A stretch of DNA of 42,991 nucleotides from an uncultured Clostridia bacterium. Its GTDB lineage: Bacteria > Bacillota > Clostridia > Oscillospirales > Acutalibacteraceae. Below, piece by piece: positions 7,463 to 16,553 of the stretch. Position 1 is the first letter of the stretch; each line of letters starts with the position of its first letter. The translations under genes and the position numbers were made by a program. The DNA lies in the NCBI GenBank assembly GCA_937898195.1, contig CALEJD010000024.1, positions 1 through 42,991 on the forward strand. Reading direction: 5' to 3'. The notes below the pieces were generated by a model. It worked only from the letters and a program-made list of their open reading frames with translations, was not told the DNA's origin and made no database searches.

Positions 7463-9292
7463 ATGTGTGGAATTGCAGGAGAAGTATCGTTTGGTAATTC
7501 ATTAATTAAAAATAAAGATTCGTTTTTAAAAATGCAAAAAGTTTTAGCACCGCGTGGTCCTGACCAAAACGGAATATATATAAAAGACAATATTGCACTT
7601 GTTCATTCACGCCTTTGTGTCATAGATATTGAAAATGGAATACAACCAATGACCACCAAATATGGTGATAATGAGTATACACTTGTATACAATGGTGAAC
7701 TATATAATACTAATGAAGTACGAAATAAATTAATAAAACATGGGCATAGGTTCCTTTCACATTCTGACACAGAAGTGATATTAAAATCATATGTACAATG
7801 GAAAGACGAATGTGTTAATGAATTTAATGGCATTTTTGCTTTTGCCATCTGGGATGATAATGAACAAAAGCTCTTCTTTGCTCGTGACAGAATTGGAGTT
7901 AAACCATTATTCTACACTATAAAGAATAATTCTTTTATATTTGGTTCAGAAATTAAAGCGTTGCTTGAACATGAATACGTTGAGTCGGTTATTGATGAAA
8001 ATTCAATAGCAGAGATTATGTTTATTGGACCAGGAAGAACTCCAGGCTGTGGTGTATTTAAAGATATTAACGAAATTAAACCTGCTTGTTGCGGGCATTA
8101 TTCAAAAACTGGTATTAAAATTAGGAAATACTGGACCTTAAAAGATAAAGAACATAAAGAAAACTTTGAACAAACAGTTGAGAAAGTTCGGTATCTTGTA
8201 AAAGATTCAATAACAAGACAATTAGTATCTGATGTACCTGTTGGTACTTTTCTTTCTGGTGGATTGGATTCTAGTATTATTTCTTCAATCGCAAATTCAT
8301 ATTTTAAAGAAAAAAATCAACAGTTAAAAACTTTTTCTGTTACTTATGAAAATAACGATAAATTCTTTAAGACAAGTAAATTCCAGCCAAACAGTGATAC
8401 AGAATATATTAAAAAGATGGTCAAATATCTTGGTTGCGAACACCATCTCATAACATTAAATAATAAAGAGCTTGCTGATGCTTTATATAACGCTGTAGAT
8501 GCCCGTGATTTGCCAGGAATGAGCGATGTCGATTCATCGTTACTTCTGTTCTGCAAAGAGATTAAGAAGCACTGTACAGTAGCTTTATCTGGTGAATGTG
8601 CTGATGAAATATTCGGTGGCTACCCTTGGTATCGTGACAAGGAAATCAGAGCAATTAACGGATTCCCGTGGGCACAATCTACGCAATACAGAAAATCATT
8701 TTTAAGAGATGATATAAAGATACCAGATGCTGAAAATTATGTATATTCTCGATATAAAAATACACTGATTAATACATCGAAAATTAGCGGTTTATCCCCT
8801 GTTGAATCAAGAATGAAAGAAATGATGAAATTAAATCTTGATTGGTTTATGCAAACTCTTCTTGATAGAAAAGACAGAATGAGTATGTATAACGCACTTG
8901 AAGTTAGAGTACCTTTCTGCGATTACAGAATTGCTGAATATCTTTATTCAGTACCATGGGAATATAAAGACTATAAGTCATATGAAAAAGGTCTATTGCG
9001 AGAAGCAATGCGTGATATTTTACCTGAAGAAGTATTATGGAGAAAGAAAAGTCCCTACCCTAAAACACATAATCCTGAGTATTTAAAATTAGTGTCTAAT
9101 ATGCTAAGCGAAATCATTAAAAATCCGTCATCTAAAATTTTTGAATTCATAAAAAAAGAAGAATTGCAAAAACTATTGAACACGGAGAGAAACGAGCCTT
9201 GGTATGGTCAATTAATGACAACACCACAAACAATAGCGTACTTTGTACAAATTAATTATTGGCTCGAAAAATATAAAATTTCAATAGTTTGA
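7463..9292 (+). CDS. asnB: Asparagine synthase (glutamine-hydrolysing)
   Basis: AsnB makes asparagine from aspartate, ATP and glutamine. The protein (609 residues) starts MCGIAGE; after removal of Met, Cys becomes the N-terminal nucleophile of the class II glutaminase domain (about 1-200, with RGPD at 31-34 and NGELYN at 78-83). The synthetase domain has the pyrophosphate loop SGGLDSS at 265-271 and SGECADEIFGGYPWY near 375. The ATG lies 5 bp after GAGGTGATT. The lactate dehydrogenase gene starts just after the stop, so the two form an operon. A glutamine-dependent amidotransferase acting on another substrate cannot be fully excluded, but length and motifs fit AsnB. Confidence 0.93.
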   Translation: MCGIAGEVSFGNSLIKNKDSFLKMQKVLAPRGPDQNGIYIKDNIALVHSRLCVIDIENGIQPMTTKYGDNEYTLVYNGELYNTNEVRNKLIKHGHRFLSHSDTEVILKSYVQWKDECVNEFNGIFAFAIWDDNEQKLFFARDRIGVKPLFYTIKNNSFIFGSEIKALLEHEYVESVIDENSIAEIMFIGPGRTPGCGVFKDINEIKPACCGHYSKTGIKIRKYWTLKDKEHKENFEQTVEKVRYLVKDSITRQLVSDVPVGTFLSGGLDSSIISSIANSYFKEKNQQLKTFSVTYENNDKFFKTSKFQPNSDTEYIKKMVKYLGCEHHLITLNNKELADALYNAVDARDLPGMSDVDSSLLLFCKEIKKHCTVALSGECADEIFGGYPWYRDKEIRAINGFPWAQSTQYRKSFLRDDIKIPDAENYVYSRYKNTLINTSKISGLSPVESRMKEMMKLNLDWFMQTLLDRKDRMSMYNALEVRVPFCDYRIAEYLYSVPWEYKDYKSYEKGLLREAMRDILPEEVLWRKKSPYPKTHNPEYLKLVSNMLSEIIKNPSSKIFEFIKKEELQKLLNTERNEPWYGQLMTTPQTIAYFVQINYWLEKYKISIV

Positions 9293-9303
9293 TGGGTGAA
9301 AAA

Positions 9304-10254
9304 ATGAAAAATACAGATTTAAAAAAAGTAGCTTTAGTGGGCACTGGCTTTGTAGGAATGAGTTTTGCATATGCCTTGATGAATAGTGGCGAATGCGACC
9401 AATTAGTTCTTATCGACATAAACAAAACAAAGGCTCACGGTGAAGCTATGGATATGAACCACGGATTAGCTTTTGCAAAAAGGAATATGTTAATTTTTGA
9501 CGGCGAATACTCTGACTGTCACGATGCAGACATAGTTGTGATTGCAGCTGGTGTTAATCAAAAAGATGGAGAAGGAAGAATCGCACTGCTACAAAGAAAC
9601 TATGAAGTATTCAAAACAATAATTGAGCCGATTGTCAAAAGTGGTTTTGAAGGCATTTTTTTGGTGGCGACTAATCCAGTTGATATAATGACAAAAATCA
9701 CGCTTGATTTATCTGGCTTCGACAAGAAAAAAGTGATTGGAAGTGGCACAACACTTGATACTGCTCGTCTTCGTTATTTGTTAGGTGATTATTTCAGCAT
9801 TGACCCACGAAATGTTCATGCATATGTGATTGGTGAACATGGTGATAGTGAGATTGTTCCGTGGTCACAAGCTTATATAACAACAAAAAGTGTGTTTGAT
9901 GTTATCGACCATTCTAATGGTAAATTTTCAATAAATGATTTAAACAGAATCAGTAAAAATGTAACTGGTGCTGCACAAGAAATTATCAGTGCTAAAGGTG
10001 CAACTTATTATGGAATTGGAATGTCACTTGTAAGAATTGTCAGAGCAATTTTTGGTGATGAAAAAAGTGCTTTAACAGTTTCTGTAATGCTTAGTGGACA
10101 ATATGGAATCAATAACGTTTACGCAGGTTTACCCGCTATTATTGGACGCAACGGAATTGAAGACATTATAGTACTTGATTTAAAAAATGACGAAAAAGAA
10201 AAGTTCATAAAATCTTGTCTGTTTTTAAAAGAAACAGCAAGTAAAATAAAATAA
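9304..10254 (+). CDS. ldh: L-lactate dehydrogenase
   Basis: NAD-dependent reduction of pyruvate to L-lactate in fermentation. The protein (316 residues) has the Rossmann motif GTGFVGMSF near residue 12, LIDINKTKAHGEAMDM with the acidic residue after beta2 that selects NAD, DTARLR with the substrate-binding Arg, and GEHGDSE with the catalytic His. The substrate loop reads NQKDGEGR; Gln at the specificity position indicates lactate rather than malate dehydrogenase. I chose ATG 9304, 5 bp after GGGTGA; the frame extends to a TTG at 9289 that overlaps the asnB stop. It ends in a strong terminator. Confidence 0.94.
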   Translation: MKNTDLKKVALVGTGFVGMSFAYALMNSGECDQLVLIDINKTKAHGEAMDMNHGLAFAKRNMLIFDGEYSDCHDADIVVIAAGVNQKDGEGRIALLQRNYEVFKTIIEPIVKSGFEGIFLVATNPVDIMTKITLDLSGFDKKKVIGSGTTLDTARLRYLLGDYFSIDPRNVHAYVIGEHGDSEIVPWSQAYITTKSVFDVIDHSNGKFSINDLNRISKNVTGAAQEIISAKGATYYGIGMSLVRIVRAIFGDEKSALTVSVMLSGQYGINNVYAGLPAIIGRNGIEDIIVLDLKNDEKEKFIKSCLFLKETASKIK

Positions 10255-10283
10255 GAGCGCATCATAAGATGTGCTCTTATTTA
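10249..10283. terminator. Bidirectional terminator between ldh and the mreB-like gene
   Basis: AATAAGAGCGCATC pairs with GATGTGCTCTTATT around an ATAA loop, with one mismatch-like G-T pair. T-rich sequence follows on the plus strand, and A-rich sequence on the left gives U-rich RNA on the minus strand. It overlaps the stop codons of both convergent genes. Confidence 0.8.
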
Positions 10284-11336
10284 AATATTTTTACTATCTA
10301 ATCTCTTAATTCTTTCTCTGATTTCATCTTTAAAAATAAATCTATAACCATTATCTTCTAACAGTTTATCATTTTTCAAAAGTTTTCCAAGACCTTTGAC
10401 TTTTGCAAGTATTGGTTCATCAATAACTTCACAACGAATATTTGTTTCTTCTTCAAGTCTTTTCGCTATATCAAAAATTAAAGAGCCACCACCACAAATG
10501 CTTATTCCGTGGTCAGCAGCATCTGCTAATAATTCTGGTGGTATATTCTGCATTGAACTATGAATTTCACTAACGAGAAGTGAAATTTGCTCGTCAACAA
10601 ATGGATATATCTCCTTTGAAGTAATTTCAAAAGAAATAGGCATTTCATCAAGATTACTTTTCCCCGATATAAATAATGCCGTTTCATAATCACGAGAGAC
10701 AGCCGTTGTAATTTTATTTTTTATTTCACGAACTGTATGTGGCCCCACAAGAATATCCCTATCTCTTTTTAAATGGCGCTCGATAGCACAATCAATATCG
10801 AAACTACCACGATTAATTGTGCCTGCGCCTGCTATACTGCCCATTGAAATAATTGCAAACTCTGTGACTTGATGACCAATATCAAGTACCATACGTCCAC
10901 CGATTTTTTCAGCATCAATGCTGCATCCAAAAGCCGAAGCTAATATACCTTCAACTAAACATACACGACCAGCACCTGCTAAAGTGACTGCATCGAGAAA
11001 TGTTTTTTTCTCAAAACTAGTTGCGTTTGTTGATAAACATACCATTACATTAGGCTTATAAACTCTATTACCACAAACATATTCTAAATAGTATCTTAGC
11101 ATTTTTTCAGCTAAAACAAAGTCAGAAATGACACCGTTTTGAATTACTTTTACTATTTCAATTTCTTCTCCACATCTTCCTAACATATCGTCGGCAGCCT
11201 TGCCAAAAGCTATTGGTTGACGCGTATCAACAGAAACAGCAGCTATTGATGGCTCATTTATCACTATTCCTTTATTTTCAGCAAAGATTTTAATTGATGA
11301 TGAGCCAAAATCAATACCAATTTTCATTCCTTTCAT
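10281..11336 (-). CDS. MreB/Mbl-family actin-like protein, divergent
   Basis: The protein (351 residues) is an actin-fold homologue of the cell-shape protein MreB. MKIGIDFGSSSIKIF forms the phosphate-1 loop, GIVINEPS and ISDFVLAEKMLRYYL match typical MreB segments, and ICGGGSLI near residue 275 matches the adenosine motif. Two nucleotide-site motifs are altered. The usual EEPMAAAIGA segment reads EGILASAFGC (129-138), and the phosphate-2 loop DIGGGTTE reads DIGHQVTE (152-159). It may bind nucleotide weakly or not hydrolyse it. The start has a strong AGGAGGTGAT site. It follows typA by 31 bp, probably in one transcript. A MreB paralogue is more likely than the main shape protein. Confidence 0.8.
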   Translation of the reverse strand: MKGMKIGIDFGSSSIKIFAENKGIVINEPSIAAVSVDTRQPIAFGKAADDMLGRCGEEIEIVKVIQNGVISDFVLAEKMLRYYLEYVCGNRVYKPNVMVCLSTNATSFEKKTFLDAVTLAGAGRVCLVEGILASAFGCSIDAEKIGGRMVLDIGHQVTEFAIISMGSIAGAGTINRGSFDIDCAIERHLKRDRDILVGPHTVREIKNKITTAVSRDYETALFISGKSNLDEMPISFEITSKEIYPFVDEQISLLVSEIHSSMQNIPPELLADAADHGISICGGGSLIFDIAKRLEEETNIRCEVIDEPILAKVKGLGKLLKNDKLLEDNGYRFIFKDEIRERIKRLDSKNI

Positions 11337-11367
11337 GGTATCACCTCCTATATAAAATTAGAAAAAG

Positions 11368-13188
11368 TTATTTCTTTTTAAACTGTTGCTTTAGTCTTAA
11401 ATCTTTTGAGAGAATAGTTTTTCTTAAACGAATACTTATTGGCGTAACTTCCATAAGCTCGTCATCTTTAATAAATTCCATTGACTGTTCAAGACTTAAT
11501 ACAGTATGTGGAACAAGTCTTAATGCATCATCAGAACCAGAAGCGCGAGTGTTAGTTAAGTGCTTTGATTTACAAATGTTACAAGTTAAGTCTTCATTTT
11601 TTGAACATTCACCGACAATCATACCTTCATATACAGGCACGCCAGGGCCTATAAACAATCTGCCTCTATCCTGTGTATTGAAAAGACCATAAGCTGTGCT
11701 CTCACCCGACTCGTGAGCAACGATTGAACCTCTTTCACGTGTTTCAATGTTACCTTTAAATGGTTCATAGCCTGCAAAAAGGTTGTTCATAATACCGTTA
11801 CCATTTGTATCTGTCATAAACTCTGAACGATATCCAATAAGCCCACGAGCAGGAATTTTAAATTCAAGATGTGTAGAACCACCGTCACGAGTACCCATAT
11901 TTTCAAGTTCACCACGACGAGAACCAATCTTCATCATTACTGCGCCAACATATTCTTCAGGTACTTCAACAATTAAAAGTTCCATTGGTTCTAACAATAC
12001 ACCGTTTTCAACTTTTGTAATGACCTTTGGACGAGAAACCTGAAATTCATAGCCTTGACGACGCATTGTTTCAATAAGAATTGACAAGTGCAGTTCACCA
12101 CGACCTGAAACTTTGAAAGTATCAGTAGATTCAGTTTCTTCAACACGCATACTTACATTTGTTTCAACTTCTTTAAAAAGTCTGTCACGAAGATTTCTTG
12201 ATGTAACAAATTTACCTTCTTTGCCTGCAAAAGGACTGTCATTAACAATAAAGTTCATTGAGATTGTTGGTTCATCAATTTTAATAAATGGTAATGGCTC
12301 GATGCAATCAGGTGAACAAATTGTTTCACCGATGTTAAGCTCGGTTATACCTGAAACACAAATAATATCGCCAACAGATGCGCTCTCAACCTCAACTCTC
12401 TTTAAACCATCGAACTGGTAAAGACGAGAAATTTTAACATTCTCTTGTGAACCATCAGTTTTGCATAAAACAACATTATCATTTCGATTTATTCTACCGC
12501 GCTCAACTCGACCAATACCAATTCTACCGATATAATCATCATAATCAAGGCTTGAGAATAAGACTTGCAAAGGTTCATCAACATCACCTTTTGGTGCTTC
12601 GATATTTTCTATGATTGCATCAAACAATGGTCGCATGTCACCATTTCTTGTGTTAGGGTCAGCAGATGCATATCCATCTCTACCAGACGCATAAATAACA
12701 GGAAATTCCAACTGGTCATCATTAGCACCGAGTTCAATAAATAAATCAAGCACTTCGTCAATTACTTCATCAGGACGAGCACCAGGTCTATCAATTTTAT
12801 TAACAACAACTACAACTTTTTTCTCAAGTCCAAGAGCCTTTTTCAAAACAAATCTTGTTTGTGGCATACAGCCTTCAAAAGCATCAACAAGTAACAATAC
12901 ACCATCAACCATCATAAGAATTCGCTCAACTTCGCCACCGAAGTCAGCGTGACCGGGTGTATCAACAATATTAATTTTTACATCATTATATTGTACAGAT
13001 GTGTTCTTTGAAAGAATTGTAATTCCACGTTCTCTTTCAAGGTCATTAGAGTCCATTACTCTATCTTGAACCTGTTCGTTCTGTCTGAATATGCCACTTT
13101 GTTTTAAAAGCTCATCAACCAAAGTTGTTTTGCCGTGGTCAACGTGAGCTATAATTGCAATATTTCTAACATCTTCTCTTATTTTCAA
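11368..13188 (-). CDS. typA: Ribosome-associated translational GTPase TypA/BipA
   Basis: A translational GTPase that binds ribosomes under stress and helps 50S assembly. The protein (606 residues) has the G1 motif AHVDHGKTT, G2 within RERGITI, G3 DTPGHADFGGE, G4 NKIDR, then EF-G-like domains and the BipA C-terminal domain with RGLIGYRSEFMTDT and GRLFIGPG. I chose the TTG at 13188, giving an N-terminus MKIREDVRNIAIIAHVDHGK that matches the family, with AAGGTG 6 bp upstream. The frame runs to another TTG at 13203, but that lies in front of the ribosome binding site. It is the first gene of a typA-mreB-like operon. Confidence 0.95.
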   Translation of the reverse strand: MKIREDVRNIAIIAHVDHGKTTLVDELLKQSGIFRQNEQVQDRVMDSNDLERERGITILSKNTSVQYNDVKINIVDTPGHADFGGEVERILMMVDGVLLLVDAFEGCMPQTRFVLKKALGLEKKVVVVVNKIDRPGARPDEVIDEVLDLFIELGANDDQLEFPVIYASGRDGYASADPNTRNGDMRPLFDAIIENIEAPKGDVDEPLQVLFSSLDYDDYIGRIGIGRVERGRINRNDNVVLCKTDGSQENVKISRLYQFDGLKRVEVESASVGDIICVSGITELNIGETICSPDCIEPLPFIKIDEPTISMNFIVNDSPFAGKEGKFVTSRNLRDRLFKEVETNVSMRVEETESTDTFKVSGRGELHLSILIETMRRQGYEFQVSRPKVITKVENGVLLEPMELLIVEVPEEYVGAVMMKIGSRRGELENMGTRDGGSTHLEFKIPARGLIGYRSEFMTDTNGNGIMNNLFAGYEPFKGNIETRERGSIVAHESGESTAYGLFNTQDRGRLFIGPGVPVYEGMIVGECSKNEDLTCNICKSKHLTNTRASGSDDALRLVPHTVLSLEQSMEFIKDDELMEVTPISIRLRKTILSKDLRLKQQFKKK

Positions 13189-13221
13189 ATAATTCACCTT
13201 CAAATTTTAATTCAATTAATT

Positions 13222-13250
13222 ATTTTATCACCATAAATGTTATTCTGCAA
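13222..13250 (-). promoter_or_regulatory. Promoter of typA
   Basis: TTGCAG (13245-13250) and TAAAAT (13222-13227) with an ideal 17-bp spacer lie about 34 bp before the TTG start on the minus strand. It is a good sigma-A-like match found by eye. Confidence 0.6.
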
Positions 13251-13268
13251 GGTGTAAATGTCATAAAA

Positions 13269-13311
13269 TACTGTTTCATATCTTTACAAAACAGTAAAAA
13301 AAGTATAAAAT
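13269..13311 (+). promoter_or_regulatory. Promoter with flanking inverted repeat before the DUF4091 gene
   Basis: TTTACA (13283-13288) and TAAAAT (13306-13311) have a 17-bp spacer. An 8-bp inverted repeat, TACTGTTT (13269-13276) and AAACAGTA (13289-13296), brackets the -35 hexamer with a 12-bp gap. Such placement would suit a dimeric repressor or activator. No regulator is encoded beside it, so the operator role is inference. Confidence 0.5.
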
Positions 13312-13338
13312 TTATTGTAATTATAAAGGGGTGATTTT

Positions 13339-14952
13339 GTGGGCGTAATAACTAATGTTAAAATAATCTCTTCACTTGAAAAACTTTATTTTAATGATAA
13401 AATACCTGACACAACATTTAAGCACTTTTCTATGCTTAAAAACGAAAAAAAATCATTTCAAATTGCAATTGAAACAAATGCTGAAATAGGTGAAAAATGT
13501 TTTATTGATACAAGCTTGAACAATTATAAACTTTTTAAAGTTAAAGATATTAAATCCGATTTCCCTATGGCAAAGGGCGCTGATGATTATTACAGATTTA
13601 GCGAAAATAGCTATTATCCGGACCTTTTAGTGCCAATTAATAATGAATTAAATTTAAATAAAGGTATTAATTCAATTTGGGTTGAAATTGATGCAAATCA
13701 AAACACAATTGGTAATCACCATTTCTCAATAACAATTGGTAGCTTTTCTGAAGAAATTAACATTGAAATTATTGACACAGAATTAGATTTCTCTGATTTT
13801 ATTTATACAAACTGGTTTCATACAGATTGCTTGATGTCATACTATGGTTTTGAAGCGTTTTCTGATGAGTATTGGCGTGTAACCGAAAACTTTTTAAAAA
13901 CTGCTTGCGAATATGGAATGAATTGTGTATTGACTCCAATATTCACTCCCCCTCTTGACACCGAAATTGGTAAGGAAAGACCAACAGTTCAATTAGTTGA
14001 TGTTACACTAAACGATGGTAAGTATTCATTCAATTTTGAAAAGTTGACAAAATGGATTGAAATGTCTAAAAGATGTGGTATAACTCATTATGAAATGGCA
14101 CATCTTTTCACTCAATGGGGAGCAAATCATGCACCAAAGATAATGGCAACTGTTGACGGTGAATATAAAAAGATTTTTGGTTGGGAAACAAATGCTAACT
14201 CAAAAGAATATAAAAGATTTTTAACTGAATTTTCATTTGAGTTTAAGAAATATCTTGAAGAAAGAAATTTGAAAAATAATGTCTTTATTCATGTCAGCGA
14301 TGAACCAAACTTCGCAATGCTTCGTTCATACGCAAAAGCATCGAAACTTATCCATAAATTATTTAAAGGATATAAAATTGTTGATGCATTATCGGACATA
14401 TGGTTTTATAGATTAGGAATTGTGTCAAACCCTATACCATCAAATGACCACATTGATAAATTCCTTGGCAAAGGTAAAGATTTATGGACTTATTATTGCA
14501 GTGCACAAATCAAAAAATATGTTTCTAACAGGTTTTTCTGTAATGACTCAATTAGAACTCGTGTAATCGGTTATCAAATGTATAAATACGACATTAAAGG
14601 GTTTTTGCATTGGGGTTATAATTTCTATTACAGTCAACTTTCAAGAGGCCTAATAGACCCATTTACAGTAACAGATGCAGGTAAAGCATTCCCATCTGGT
14701 GATTGTTTTGTTGTTTATCCTAGCAAAGACGGTACACCATTACAATCAATTAGATTAAAGGTGTTTTTTGATGCTTTACAAGACATGGCTGCATTAAAAA
14801 AGCTTGAAAAGTTGACTAATGAGACAGAATGCCTTAAAATTATAGAAGAAGACGGAAAGTACTCAATTACATTTTCTGATTATCCACATTCTAACGATTG
14901 GTTACTCACCACTCGTGAAAAAATCAATTCACAAATAAAAGCGAATTTATAA
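13339..14952 (+). CDS. GH123/DUF4091-type glycoside hydrolase-like protein
   Basis: The protein (537 residues) has an N-terminal beta-sandwich region (about 1-150) and a C-terminal TIM-barrel-like domain of the DUF4091/GH123_cat family. Recognisable parts are FIYTNWFHTDCL (154-165), FTQWGANHAP (257-266), HVSDEPN (318-324) and a conserved tail FLHWGYNFYY. In GH123 enzymes an adjacent Asp-Glu pair drives substrate-assisted removal of N-acetylgalactosamine; D321-E322 fits that pair. There is no signal peptide, which points to a cytoplasmic enzyme acting on imported glycans. The start is GTG behind AAGGGGTGAT. The rodA-type gene follows after 10 bp. Substrate is unproven. Confidence 0.82.
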   Translation: MGVITNVKIISSLEKLYFNDKIPDTTFKHFSMLKNEKKSFQIAIETNAEIGEKCFIDTSLNNYKLFKVKDIKSDFPMAKGADDYYRFSENSYYPDLLVPINNELNLNKGINSIWVEIDANQNTIGNHHFSITIGSFSEEINIEIIDTELDFSDFIYTNWFHTDCLMSYYGFEAFSDEYWRVTENFLKTACEYGMNCVLTPIFTPPLDTEIGKERPTVQLVDVTLNDGKYSFNFEKLTKWIEMSKRCGITHYEMAHLFTQWGANHAPKIMATVDGEYKKIFGWETNANSKEYKRFLTEFSFEFKKYLEERNLKNNVFIHVSDEPNFAMLRSYAKASKLIHKLFKGYKIVDALSDIWFYRLGIVSNPIPSNDHIDKFLGKGKDLWTYYCSAQIKKYVSNRFFCNDSIRTRVIGYQMYKYDIKGFLHWGYNFYYSQLSRGLIDPFTVTDAGKAFPSGDCFVVYPSKDGTPLQSIRLKVFFDALQDMAALKKLEKLTNETECLKIIEEDGKYSITFSDYPHSNDWLLTTREKINSQIKANL

Positions 14953-14962
14953 TGGTGAAAAT

Positions 14963-16150
14963 ATGAAAGCAATTTTTAAAACAATTAAAAATTTCATAAT
15001 AGAAACCGACAAAATTTTATTGTTGTTATGTATGCTCACATCAGCATTCGGTTGTACAAGTGTTATGACAGCAACACTTCAAAATGCACCAGAAGGTTCA
15101 AATTTCAGTCGTGACTTTATTGTTATGGCTGTTGCTGTTGTTGCAGGACTTATAATAGCAATAATTATTTCTTTAATTGACTATGAGTTTATAATGAAGC
15201 TCTGGCCGTTGATAGCAATATTCTGTATTGGTATTATGCTCATTACTCTAAAATTTGGTATCGGTCCACCTGAGCGTCCAGATGCACGAACATGGTTAAA
15301 ACTTGGTGCAACGGGTATATATTTTCAGCCGTCAGAAATTGTTAAAATCGGTTTCATCATTACATTTGGTGTGCACCTAGAAAAAGTAAAGAATAATATA
15401 AACAATATTCTGACTGTATTACTATTAGGAATTCACGCATTAATTCCAATCGGGCTTGTTATTGTTTCAGGTGACTTGGGTTCTGCACTTGTATTTATGA
15501 TTATTACCGTAGTTATGCTCTACGTTGCAGGGCTACACTGGGGTTATTTTCTCGGTGGTGGACTTTTAGTTGGCGCATCGTTACCTTTAATATGGATGTT
15601 TTTATTAGGCAACATCCAGAAACAACGATTTTTAGCACTCGCCTATCCCGAGCTTTATCCTGACATCATCTATCAACAAGAACGTGGAATGGCGGCAATT
15701 AAAGGTGGCGGAATAACGGGTCAGGGATTATTTAACGGTGTTTATACACAAACCCGCAACGGTATTCCCGAAGGCGAAAATGACATGATTTTCACTGTTA
15801 TTGGTGAAGAACTTGGTTTCGTTGGTTGTGTGATAGCACTATTATTATTGACAGCAATTACAATAAGAATTGCAAGAACCGGTAAACACGATAAAATTGG
15901 TGATACAAAAGTAATGTGCTACGGTGTAGCTGGTATGATTGCAGGACAAGTTATTATCAATGTTGGTATGTGCTTAATGTTGCTACCAGTTATCGGTATA
16001 ACATTACCGTTCTTCAGCGCCGGTGGTTCTTCAAATCTTTGTATTTATTTTTCAATTGGACTTATAATGAGTTTCTATCGTTATAATCAACAACGAGAAC
16101 TAATAAATGTTAACTTTTCAAATATCACAAATCCGTTTATGGATATATAA
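14963..16150 (+). CDS. rodA: SEDS peptidoglycan glycosyltransferase, RodA type
   Basis: An integral membrane protein (395 residues) of the FtsW/RodA/SpoVE family, with about ten hydrophobic segments. SEDS proteins polymerise glycan strands from lipid II together with a class B PBP. Key sequences are the extracellular loop GDLGSALVF near residue 170, QRFLALAYPELYPD, KGGGITGQG, and PEGENDMIFTVIGEELG near 270, which holds the conserved Asp. RodA rather than FtsW is inferred from the length and the lack of division genes nearby. It is co-transcribed with the DUF4091 gene upstream and the cupin downstream, and the typA/mreB-like operon points the other way. No partner PBP2 gene is visible. Confidence 0.88.
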   Translation: MKAIFKTIKNFIIETDKILLLLCMLTSAFGCTSVMTATLQNAPEGSNFSRDFIVMAVAVVAGLIIAIIISLIDYEFIMKLWPLIAIFCIGIMLITLKFGIGPPERPDARTWLKLGATGIYFQPSEIVKIGFIITFGVHLEKVKNNINNILTVLLLGIHALIPIGLVIVSGDLGSALVFMIITVVMLYVAGLHWGYFLGGGLLVGASLPLIWMFLLGNIQKQRFLALAYPELYPDIIYQQERGMAAIKGGGITGQGLFNGVYTQTRNGIPEGENDMIFTVIGEELGFVGCVIALLLLTAITIRIARTGKHDKIGDTKVMCYGVAGMIAGQVIINVGMCLMLLPVIGITLPFFSAGGSSNLCIYFSIGLIMSFYRYNQQRELINVNFSNITNPFMDI

Positions 16151-16167
16151 TAGAATGGATAAAAAAT

Positions 16168-16542
16168 ATGGAATTTATTAAGAAAGACGAAATAATATCA
16201 TTGTCTAACCCTGGCGTTATCAGTAAACAGTTATTGTGCCCAGCAAATTCTTCAAGTAAAAAAATTACAATAACAGAAGTTCATCTTGAGGTTGGTGCAA
16301 TACAACCAAGACACAGTCATAACAACTCTGAACAAATTTGGTATGCACTTCAAGGCAATGGAACAATACTTTTATCAGATGAAAAGAAAATTGATTTTAG
16401 TGCTGGTGATGTCGTAAGATTTGCTGAAAACGATATTCATGGGTTACTAAATAGTGGTGATATCGAGTTTATTTATATTTCTGTAACTTCACCGCCAATT
16501 AATTTTGAATACGCTTATAAAAACAAAAAAGAGGTCAAATGA
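16168..16542 (+). CDS. Cupin-domain protein
   Basis: A small single-domain cupin (124 residues). Motif 1 is RHSHNNSEQIWYALQGNGTI (44 residues or so from the start), giving two His and one Glu of the metal site. Motif 2 is FAENDIHGLLNSGD, giving the third His. Such proteins bind a metal and act as small enzymes, isomerases or sugar/acid sensors; this one cannot be assigned. It begins 17 bp after the rodA-type stop with only a weak ribosome binding site, and its stop codon lies inside the following terminator. Confidence 0.85.
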   Translation: MEFIKKDEIISLSNPGVISKQLLCPANSSSKKITITEVHLEVGAIQPRHSHNNSEQIWYALQGNGTILLSDEKKIDFSAGDVVRFAENDIHGLLNSGDIEFIYISVTSPPINFEYAYKNKKEVK

Positions 16543-16553
16543 CCTCTTTTTTT
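16525..16553. terminator. Bidirectional terminator between the cupin gene and pcrA
   Basis: GAGGTC (16531-16536) and GACCTC (16541-16546) form a short stem with an AAAT loop between A6 and T7 tracts, so it can work in both directions. The stop codons of both convergent genes touch or lie within it. Confidence 0.85.
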
